This document shows, piece after piece, positions 12,201-24,200 of a DNA stretch of 31,238 nucleotides. The stretch is from Elysia marginata (lineage: Eukaryota > Mollusca > Gastropoda > Plakobranchidae), in assembly GCA_019649035.1 (NCBI GenBank), contig BMAT01001375.1:148072-179309 (forward strand). Reading direction: 5' to 3'. The stretch's first letter is position 1. Every line of letters starts with the position of its first letter. The translations under genes and the position numbers were made by a program. The notes below the pieces were generated by a model that was given only the letters and a program-made list of their open reading frames with translations, was not told the origin of the DNA and searched no databases.

Positions 12201-15200
12201 ACAATCCAGTTCAGTCATGTCAGACCTCATGGGAACAAAATATGAAATCAAATTATACACTATGTTATTAGTGCAGAAGGGCTTTAAGATCTGTAATCTG
12301 GAAATAGTTCAAGTTAAGCAAATATGCAACTTACCCAAGTTAAAAATCCCAAAGACTAATTCAGCATATTACCAATGAAGATTATGGATTTTAAAAGGTA
12401 AGAAAGTAAGAGAAAACTTGTTTTTCTCATTATAATGCTACTTGTTAAGTTCATAGGTAGAGATGATTGTATTTAGGGAGCTGTCATTTAGCTGAGGTTA
12501 AATTTGAGCACAAAGACTGTGAATCTGTCGAATGTTTTGAAAGATAACACTCTGTTCCTTAACTCTTTCTGTGACGAAGGTAATTTCAGGTTCTTACCGG
12601 ACCTCATGATTGACAGACATGATTGTACTGAGTGCGTTGATTTTCCACCAAAAAATGGCTTCAAAACAAACATGCATGAGATATTTTGTTGCCTGTAGTC
12701 CTAATATTTGTTCAACAATAAAATAGTTATTTACAATCTTGAAACATGGAAGCCGGGAAACAAAATATACCGGTTGGTCTAAATAGGTCAAATTTGCCAA
12801 TCGATGTATCAGTTGCCGGCATAGAAAAAGTTAAAGTAATACTATCCTGTTTTTCAGGTCTGAAAACAAAGAAATATCATTTTGATTCTGACTTTAGATT
12901 TAGGTTAGCAAAAAACATTTTTTTCCGGCTTTTACTGATATCTTTAAAAGGGAACTTTTTACATTTCTAATTTCCATTTTCGCTGAAAGTTAAAAAAGAT
13001 TGCATTGAATTAAGCTTGAATTTTTGGGTTTAAAATGCCTTGCTTTTCATAGCCATAGGCCAATAGCTCTTTTGTTTGTTTTTTTTCCCCCTTTGTATAT
13101 GACCATGACAGGCCATAGTTTTCTCTATTACTGTATTTTTCAGGTCAAGGGAAACCACAAGAGCAAGAGGAGGCTGTGATAAGACGTCACTCTGTGGCCA
13201 CACCGTCTTTGTCGCCTCCACCATCACCAAAAGAGGATCCAGCCAGTCAGGGTCGACGGCAAGTGACTCCACCCCCCACGCCATCCCTTGATGAGGCATC
13301 ACCACCTTCAAAACCTACAGCTCCTGTGCCAAAGAGTCCGACTAAGCAAAAAGTTATAGAACAAGAGGAAGTAGAGGAGGAGGAGGAGGAAGAAGAAGAA
13401 GAAGAGGAGCAGCCACAACCAATGTATGATATTCTGTTAATGACACTATTTGCATTTTCAGCCCTATACCTTTTTTTTTGCCATTGCCCTACACTTTTGA
13501 TTTTCTTCTAAGAATGTACTTTCCCTTTGTAACAGGCTGAATATTTTTTTTAAAAACTTGATTTGCAAATTGCTTATGACTGGAGAGATGGCATATTTGA
13601 TAATTTTGATAGGTTCAGAGGGTTTTGTACAACTTTTTGTTATCACTTACCAACTAACTATTTTACACCTGCCCTTGATGAAGGGTTTAGTTTTTGAGAA
13701 TATTAACACGACTTTCAAGGGGTGGAGAGGGCTGCTTTAATAAATCAAAATCTTCATAAACAATATAAACAACTGATTAATTTGTGGTCTTTAAATTTTT
13801 TGTTAGTTCTATTCACCTGCAGGTTTCTTTAAGTTTTTTTTTCTGTCTTGCTTTCTGACATTACATGACTTCAAAAAGAGATTTGGTTGGTTAACTTAAT
13901 AGAAAGTTTTACTTCATCGCCAATATTGTCCAACTACCTCTTGACTGTCATAGGCTGTCCTGATCAGTGCCTTTCGACAGTTTAAAGGAGTTAGGGCCAT
14001 TTCACAAATTAACAATATTAGAAAAAAGACGGACGATTTTTGCTTGAAACATTATCTTTTTCTGAGGCTATTCTGCTGAAAGAAGGAACCAAGGTCTAAT
14101 CATGTTATTTGATTGCGATATACTATCTGTTTCCAATTATGTCTTGAGCAAAACAAAATACTGGGGAAAAACAAGGTGCAACTAAAGAAATTATGTCATG
14201 AAAAAAATTGTTTTCTATGACATGTGTGTCTCAGCCAGTTCAAATGAGACAGAAGTTGAAAATTTTATTATGAGAAACTACCTTTCAAGATCATACCAGT
14301 TCCTCCTTTCCTCTATATTATATATATTTTTTCACAAAACTTTGATAATGTCATGCACTTTTCAAAGTGTCAAAGCCTATGAAAATGCATTGTTCAAAAT
14401 ATCAACACTTTGCAACGTGAAAATTAAAGCTATGAAAGATCTGACTCATATACTAGTTGTAACGTATATTGGGTAGCTTTCCTAAATGATGACGCTAAGT
14501 TATTACAAACATTTTGTCCAGAATGATTTCTGTGGCTGTAGGCGAAGATCACCCGCTGTCTGCTGGAGTTCAGACAACACCGAGGAGAACTCCTTCTCCA
14601 AAGGTATGGATGCTTGTGATTATACCCACAAGTTGCTTTATAGAAGAACAGCTTTTTCTTTTCAAATAGTAATCACTTGAAGCCACTACTTCATCAAACT
14701 GTTTTGTTTTCCCCCCAGCTGATTTCCTTTTTTAGCCCTTTTTATATTTTTTCACTGTGTCAGAGAGATGATACTGCCTTAGGTAAAATGGCAGATACAT
14801 CCCACTCTTTAAGGGTGCTGCTCTCTAGAAGGAAACCACACATATTTCAAGGTCTCCAAAGTTTATTTGGAGACAAGATTCAAAACTTCATAGTTTTTTT
14901 TTTTTTAAGATCTTCATAGATTTTGAAAATAGAGCTTTTTGTAAAGAGTTTCGAGTTATGGTGTTCTTGTTATAACGAGGACAAAATATTAATTTTTAAG
15001 CCTTAAAAAATGGTAAACACAAAATACAAATGCCTAATATATTGATCCATCAATGCAGCGTCAACACACCCCAGTTTCTGTGGCAACAGAGCCATCCCCT
15101 CCTCCTTCGACTGAGAGCAGTTTGTCAGAGACGGTCAACGAAAACGTCAGTGAAGGCCAGTGGTTGCTGAGTCGCAGCGAGGGGCAAGTCGTAGCTGGCC

Positions 15201-18200
15201 TGCACATCAATGAGGGTGAGACATAGGGCCGGTTGTGTCTGGTCCTTTTTTGAACATGGCAAGGGGAATGAAATTTACTATATCAAAATTAATTTTGATA
15301 ATAACTAATGGATAAAATTTACTACCCGGTACATCAAAACTAGTGTCAGCACTATGTTTATCTAGTCCTTTTGTACCAGGCAAAAGGGATAAAATTTTTT
15401 TCATTATAGCTGCCCAATTTTGCAATTTATTAGGTTTTTGCTTTGCATGACTTAAAACTAATGTTTAGAATTAAAGTGAGAATTGGATGAAAAATAATTT
15501 TAAAAATTTGAATCAGATAGCAACAACAAGAAAAAAGTAAGATAAAGTGTGTTTGCATATTACTGTCAATTATAGAGTAAGCTTTGTCAAGGAATTGAGT
15601 TGTTGTTTTTCATTAATTCAAACTGATAAAATTTCTAGCCAGCTTGAGGCAAGATTAAATGAAATTTGTTTAAATGTGTGTTATGGTAAAATAAAGGATG
15701 GAAAGAACTGGGGAACATACATGTTGTTGTAAAATAATCAGAGAGAAAAAGATGTTAAAGATATTTTTAAAAATTGAATGTAAAATTGGATCGCCTATAT
15801 ATTGTATCAATTAATAAATAAAAGAATCAGAAACATACAGTTTTTAGAAAAGACAAATCATATGTCTTGCAAACATTTCAAATAATTAGTTTGATGTCTT
15901 AATTTTCACACTCAAAGGTATCAATATTTTAACCTTTTCCCATCACACCGCATCCGTTCGATGCAACGCCTGTCTATTCCGCCCGTACACACCGCATCTC
16001 ATTGATGATTGACCTAGATTTACCGTTAGAGCCAAGCCGCATCGGCCCGATGATCCCATAGTTTCACTTGTCTCTGCAATTTTTTTCATCTCAAAATTAC
16101 AAATTAAAGATGTATTATGTTTTTAAAAGTTGTAGACCACAAAATTACCTTTCCAACAATATGAAACACATAGCAATAAAATAATTCTATGAATTTTGGT
16201 GATTTTTAAAAAATGCCTGAAAAACGTGGGTACGCAGGGAATAACCAGCCAGGCAGCCTAACGCACACAGGGAATAATAGAAGCTGAGAGCGTGCGATGG
16301 GAAAAGGTTAATCAACATTTTTTTTCAACTTTTCAACCTTCAAACTATAAAAATTTCTTTGAAATCATTGTTTTCTGCAAAGACTTTTTGATGATCTAAA
16401 ATAGTGAAAAAAAGCAAAAAATACCTCACTTTCTAAGTGTCCCCTCCCATCTAATTTAAAAGGTTACGGGAAACGTAGTTAAATTTATCAGGAATTCTGA
16501 GATAAGTTGCATTTCTGACTTGCTCTTTCTGGTTGTTTCCAGCTGTGCGGCAGCAGATCCTTAAGAAGGGAGCCATGAACCGAGGAGTTGACCTCAGCAC
16601 AGCCAGCACACTGAGGGACACAGATGATCTTGACCTGGTTAGTCCCAATAACCAGAGTGAATTAAGGGCTGGACTGTGGTCGTGGATTTAATATAAAGAA
16701 TAAATATAGGGCTATAGTCTTACCTTACTGAAGGCAGTCCCTTAAGTAAAATATACACAACAAGGCTAATCGATTCATATTTCAGAGCATTACAGTACGG
16801 TTGCCTGTTAGGCATACAAATTTTAACATTCTAAAAATTTCCAGCTCTACCTTTGGCTAGGTGCCCGTTTTTCTGGATGGGTGGACTTAGGAAAGTGTGG
16901 ATAAATTGCATTCCTAAGGCTGGTTGGGATCAAACCCATAACTGTCAGAGCACTAATCCGTCAAAAGCAATGAGTTGCGTGGTTCCTATAAATGCTGAGG
17001 ATGAAAGCCCACAAGAGAAAAGGCTAGAGCGTGCAAGGGGATAAAGCTTTGAAAGAAAGAGAGAGGATGGAGGGAGGAGGCTTTATTGAACCTCCAAATG
17101 TTGAAAGTTGCATTAAATATTCAAAATTTTGAGGAAAAATATTCAAAGTTCTTTTGATTTTATAGAGAAAAAGATGAGTAAATTTTAATATAAAGGGCAT
17201 TTTCTTGAATTAAAATCTCTGATACCTGACTCATTCCCTCATTCATGCTTTTTGCAAATTATTATGTTCCTGAAAGATTTGATAAACCAAGTAGTTCTAA
17301 GTTCTTTATTGTAAAGGTTTTCACCAAAATTGCCTCAGCTTTATTCCTAGTAGCTGTTTTTTTTTTAAAATACATATTAAAGTGAAACACTTTAAGACAT
17401 ACCCAACTTTTTTATTATTAAGGTGATTGAACATTCACTAGCCTATCTGTGTCTAAAGAAAGATACAGGAGGGGTATTTATTTTTTATTCTAATATTTCA
17501 ACTTAATAATATACCAGGATGAAATCGACCCAGCCAACAAGAGTGAAGGAGAGTTCCTGTATAACGCAGCTCTCCCAGCACCTGACCAAGACCCGATGCT
17601 TCAACTCCTGGCGGAGATGCAAAGGAATCCGAGCCTGATGGTGCCGCAGAGAGACATTCCTGCTCCACAAGTGAGACAGGTGAGGGCTAAGAAGTATTTT
17701 GGTTTCATCATGAATGCGTGGTGCTCCAGGGAAACTTTTGGAAGATGTACATAGTAGCTCAGATATATAGGGCCTTTTACGTTATGTTATGCTTACCCTA
17801 TCCAAATTGAGATTAACATAAACTGCAACTTTTTTTTCATTCACTGACAAAGTTTTATGACAGAGTTTAAACTGCAAAATTTCGAAGTTTTGTGTTTTAA
17901 TGACACAACCATTTCATGATAATATATGATCCTTAAACTTTTTTTATATGGTTTTCTCCATTCCAAATTTTCCTACCCTGTCACTTAAAAAAAAGGTATA
18001 TCATTTGAATCATTTGGGATATTAAATTTAAACCAAAAGAATCATGCTCAGGGAATCTTCTTCTGTCAAACTCATCGACTACTAGAATACAGAAAAGTTG
18101 ACTCATGTTAAGGGTTTTCCTGGACCAACAGACATATGTGAAGAAAAGAAAATTTCTATAAAGAAGGCATCTGAGTTGAGCCCATATTCCAAGTCGACCT

Positions 18201-21200
18201 ATAATTTTTTAGGAATATTTTCCTTGTAAAATGTTTGTAAGTAATCATAAAAGGTCTAATGTTGACCATAGATGGCGGGCAAGGCAAAGCTTAAGGAAAA
18301 AAATATATGCTGTATGTGTGTGTTTGCAGTGGTTTTTTTTTTTTAATTCTTTGTTTATTAGGATGTTTAGGGGGTGTCCTTGTTGATAGATACAATTATA
18401 TGTGTTCTGATTACGTTATCTTCACATTAAATGTTCTAGATCCTGTCTGGCCCAGCCCCTCAAGATGTTCGCTCCAATACTGGCCGAAGTTTCGGGGAGC
18501 TCAGTATGGGTCAGGTCCCACCTACTCGCCTCACACAGGTCCAGGCTTATGACATCAGGGATGATGCTAAGCAACAAAATGCGGGGCGCAAGGCAAACAG
18601 AGGTCAGTCTTTACATCAATTATTCAACCAATTTCTTTTTTTTTGGCTAGATTGTGTACAGTTTTGTTGACTCTGTGGGTTTAAATATATAAGGCAATGA
18701 ATTTTTCTTTAATCATATCAGACAATGTGAAAGCAAAATAGATACAGCTGTCTTTCTAAGAGAAGCTTCTTAACAACAGCATGCTATTTCATAATAAATA
18801 AGTGCATCAAAGTAACCCAATTTGGCTAAGATTTTACCGCAATATGCTGAAACTTAAAATAAATAAATAAATAAATATGTTTAGAGTCCTCCACTGCCGA
18901 AGGCAGTCTCATGACTTTACATATTTACCCCAGCAGGCCTATACACACCAAATCCAATTCAACTCATATTTCAGAGCATTACAGTACGGCAGCCTGCTAG
19001 GCGCTCAAATACTAACATTCCACAAATTCCAAGCACTGCCTATAGCCAGGTACCCATTTTACAGGTGGGTGGACTGGGGAAAGTTAGGGTAAATTGCTTT
19101 CCCAAGGCATTTGCAACATGACATTGCGGGAATCAAACACACGACCTCCAGATCTCAAGTCCGACGCGCTAACCACTCCGCCACGCTGCCCAGTGCATGT
19201 GTGGCAGTTGCAAGAATAGTAGATAATTGTCAAAAAAATCTTGATTATGAGATATGCTGCTGCCAGATACTTAGATATAAGCAGTGAACTTTTTTACACT
19301 AAGTAAAATTGTGGATATTAAATTAGAAATATCTTCTAGTAACAAACGAGGTTTTTTTTTAAAAAAAAAAAAAGCAGTATTTATGTAAGACACTGATTTA
19401 AGAAAAAAATATTTTGCTGAAGTGTTTCTTTATATAATTACCATCAAATGTTCTTATGGTCTGTGACTCATGGAATCCAACTGAGGTGTAGGCAAACACT
19501 ACAACAATATAATTTTTTAAGGAAATCAAGTGTGATAACATTCTTACTCATCTCACTATTCCATGGTGTGGTCTCCAACCTTAAAACTGTTTTACTATGA
19601 ATTCAATTTGTGTTTGAATGTGTTTTTAAATCAGCAATCATAGAAAGTCCTTGACAAACCAATGGATTTGAAACTGTTTAAATAAGAGACCAGACAGACA
19701 GAGACTGAGAGAAAGAGAGACAGAGACAGCCAAAAACGAATGGATAACACTTTCTTGAAAAACAGTGAAAATGCTCTTGTGGTGGAAAATGATAGCTCAT
19801 TGTTCACCCCTTACTGGTCTCCTTCTCATCTCCAGGACATAGAGGCTCTGTCATGTTGACCTTTCAATCCGGTAGCTCTATTTGTGCTCATTGTGCCTAG
19901 TGCCTGGATGGCACAGAAAAGCTTGACCTGGTCCACCCAATTGTTGCCCCCTATTACTTCCACTACTTTGTTTTGCATCTAGCTCTCTTAATTAGCCTTA
20001 ATTTCTTAGAAAATGAGGTCAAAATGCCACCAAAACTCCTTATTTCAGTCTATTACTTTCATAACATGTTCCCAGACTCCCAGATAGGGCTCCAGCCCTT
20101 GCTTTCAGCCTTTTTTTTTAGTGATGGCTAATGTCAGCCCTGACTACAAACAGTAAAACTAAAAAAAATTATCATGAATCATAACTTCATCATCTTTTTT
20201 TGGTGCAAGTTTGAAGTCTTATCAATACCTTTGATTCCAAACCTCCTTGTGGCCTTAACTGCAGGACATCATCGAAGCTCCAGTAAGAGTCCAACACAGA
20301 GCCCTAACAGAAGCTTGGACGCTGACTTTGACGACAACAGGAGAGAGAGGCGGGATAGAGAGCGCAGAAGAGGAAGCAGCAGCCGCACGCCATCTCCTCA
20401 CCACAATCAGCAAAGAGTTGAGAAGGGTGGGCGTGGCAGCCCTCAGAAAAACCAAACCCCTCCTCCCCTTCAACAGCAACAGCTACTGAGTTCTGGCTCT
20501 ACCAGGGGGAGATCATCTCGAGGTAAAGTAACAAGTAAAGTGCGTTTTTGTATACCTTTAATCCACTAGAAAGTTCCTAGCGCTTTACATGGGTTCACGG
20601 CAAGTCAGTTACCATACAAATTACCTTCTGAACTCACAAAGGAGCAGCAATTAAAGAGCATCACTGTCGCATAATAAAAATATCTTTAACTGACCTTAAC
20701 CAGATGCTTTTACATTTAAGGCCAGAGTGCAACAAGATGTTGTCCGGGCAAACATTTAGTATGCAGTAGATATGGACTCACTTTGAATGTCACATTTTAA
20801 TTTTTTTCCCTCATGCATTGCAAGATTATGTCATGGGAAAGATATTTTATTTCTCACAATGGTATTACATTTGTATAAATACAGTTGGAAAGTAACCAAA
20901 AGCAGAAAAAGCTAGGCTAAAAATAGACCATTTGGACATGGAACTAATTTTAGCATTGATTTCAAATATCGTCATGAATCAAATGTTTGCCTGATTTTTC
21001 TGATGAGCTTTTACTCTACCTTGAAAAGAGAATGATTTAGAAGGTATTGGGCTAAATATACAGTAATGGAGGTTGTAGGATATTTCATTCATCATGGGTT
21101 GAATCATATAAGAAAGCTCATGGAAATCAGTGCGGTTGCAAATGGAATGTTTGAAAATGACGAGATGAGAAGGTTGCTCTCTTATATCAATACAAGTGTG

Positions 21201-24200
21201 CAGATGTTTCAACCCATTAAAAGAATGTTTCTCTCTGTCTTTTTTTTTTAAATTGTAACGGTCAGAGGAATGGTAATAATTTGACAACATAAACTTAGGC
21301 TGAGAGATTGAAAATTTATCTTGAATCAAGAAATTTCATTTAAACATCTTCGTGATATGTTTACCGTAACAATACAAATCAAGGTTAAGGGTGAATATCA
21401 CTATCATTGGAAAACTTTGTTATTTTGTGTTCCTGGTTTTCCTAAATATGATGCTTCCTTGGGAAGCTTAGAGGACATAAACCAATTAAAGAGCCTGTGT
21501 TCCCCGACACCTAAAATGTTGAAAAATAAAATTAATGATGGAAAGCCCTATTTATATATTTGTTTATTTATATAGGTCAACTTCAGTACCAGCCTGTACT
21601 TTCGGAGGGTGCCCCTCATGCCACTAGAGGTAGGGTCAGTTCCGGCTATAGAGGTGGGGCACGTAGAAGCAGCGATAGCAGAGTGTCTCGCAGCAGTGAC
21701 AGAGGTAAGGGCTATGTGATTGTAGAGGCGAAAATTTAAGATTGGTCACTCTGCGAAATTTTTTTAATATGTTTAGAATGATGTTTGAGAATGAAGGTTC
21801 TTAAACAAAACCCTTAAATTTTTTTTGAAGATTGCAGACATCTTTTTTAATTCTGTTTAAATGTAAATGTAAAATGAGCTACGGTTAAACATTATAAGAA
21901 TCTTTCAAGAAAAAAGTTTGCTTTTTTGTTTTTGATTCTAAGTAAAAAACCACCCAAGTCATCTTAAAGAAAACAAGCAACCCATACATATAAACGTCCT
22001 ATTGGTCTAGTATATTTAATGATACATCAAATGCACACAAAACACCTCCAGTACAATATCTCTCTTGTTCAAAGACATTGTTGATCTGATTTGTCTTCCA
22101 GCTCTACAAAGGTCTGGGTCGAGCTATGTGAGCGAGTCAGTGAGTCGGTCAGCAGACAGTGTGTCCCTTAGGAGATCAGGTAGGAAAGAGCCATCATCCA
22201 CAGTTTGCAGTGGCTCATCTTTCTTTTACAAGCTTTGTTCTTTATCGGCTCATCATTAATTTAAGTGATTATGCTGCTATTACCAGAACTATAGATGTAT
22301 GTATGTATGCATGTAATGACTGATTTATATATCAAAATTCACGCTGTGTCTAAAGACCTAAATAAAATTTCTGTAAATAGAACTTAAATAGAAGAATACT
22401 TATCAACAGGAAAAGCAAAATCCCTGTACGAGATAACAACCTAGTGGCTCAAAGTATATAATTAAAAAACATAAAACCAACTGAAAAAAATCTGCTGGCC
22501 TTCATGCAAAGACAACCATCATGTTAAAAATGTTCTGCAGCGGAACAATAAAGACCACCTCTCATATGTGAATTTAAATTTGAAGACTTCCACTTATTAG
22601 ATTATTGTAGTTTAACCCTAGAATTAAGACTCCACCTCTTATTAGACCTGTTTTTGCCAACATTTTCTTAGGTCTTCATTCCGTGCTTCCACTTAAATTC
22701 TCGTTTTTGTTGTGATAGGAGACACCTGTAGAGGCAAAACAGTCTTTATCTCTTTTCAGCTAAATCAAACAGTAATGTTGAGAACCTATTGATCCATAGT
22801 TAATCTCAAACCTACTACCATCAGGAGCTAGGCAAATAAAAGTTACCTGTGAGGGTATTGGATATCACAGGTTCTGTAGTGCTAATTTGAAGCTAAGGAG
22901 AAAGTGCTGCATATGCCTCATTAGTTTTCTAATGCAGGTGTTTATTAAATTGGTGAAATAATAGAAGTGACATGAATGAATCAGATTCCTTACACATTGC
23001 AGCCTTACCATCCATTCTGCTGTGGACAAAGAAAATGCAGTATCTCTCATGTGGTTTACACTGCAGATATTGCTTTTTGTTTGTCCTAGGCAGCATTCTT
23101 GTGCATGCTAAAATTTTGTTTTAATAAGTAGGAAATCAATTTCCCAAACAAATCAATTAATCGTTAAAATTATTATTTCTATTGGAACAATTGCCTCAAC
23201 TGACACAAATGGATTGCCTTCAGAGCAGATGTGTCTGGCATCCAAGATGAATGAGTCTGAAGTAGGTAATGTTATGTTGAAAGAACCCGGTTTAAAGTTT
23301 TTTTTTATCTTCTTCTTTTTCTCTGTATTGTAAATGAAAAAAAGATTTTTAATACCTTTCCACAAAATATTTATAATTTTATGAATTTTTTAAAAACTTT
23401 TGGAAGCATAGAAAAATGTCTCTTTCATTCAAAACAGCAAAGCTTTTGAAGGTGAAAATTGCAACATCAGACTCATTCACCATGGACGTGAGACATGTAA
23501 AGAACAGCCAAAGCTGCGAGGTCAATCGACATTGTTGGCCAGGGGCCCTAAGTAGTAGTTATAATGTAATCGTGTACAGATATAGTCTTGAAAGCTTGAA
23601 CTGGTTTTTAACTTTCATGGCTGCATTACTTTCAGGTGAGAACAATACAGGTGTGCTAACCTCGAGCTTCAGATCAAGACAGTCGTCAACGGGTGCCAAA
23701 AAGTCAGTGGACTTTGACCTTACCGGGACACAGGAAGGCCGCCATTGGCAAGATGAAAAGGAGAGGGATGCAGCTGGAGGGGCGGGGCGTCTGAGAAGTA
23801 GTGGTGGGTCGAGGGACAGGTACTCTCCTTCTCGCTTGTCAGCCTCGTCAGATCCAAATAGGTCTCGCTCCTTGGGTCTAACATATTCCTTTGATGAGTC
23901 TTTGGATGATTCTGAGCTGAAAAGGTGATTTATTATTTCTTACAAATTGTGGGTTATAGGTGTGAAATAAACTGTCTTTCAACCAAATTGAAAGCAATTA
24001 CTAATTTTGTATGTACATAGTATATTTATTGAAATAAATAGTTTATGTTTCCTTAATGTTTTAGATTTGCATATATTTTCAAGAAATACTAAAATCACAA
24101 AATCTTACAAAGAAGCTTGTATACATTTAGCTTGTTTTCGAAGATCATTGAAAATTGCGTAATATATAACAAAATATTTCTATTTTTTTTGGTACTGTGT

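Noticed and set aside
14542-14603. Downstream acceptor (TAG at 14541) for exon 14
   Set aside because: It would break the reading frame between exons 13 and 15. The upstream CAG at 14521 fits both.
19830-20130. Possible alternative exon or unknown element in the intron before exon 19
   Set aside because: Sequence complexity is somewhat higher, but there is no open frame with splice sites, no tRNA-like head and no terminal repeats that I can define.
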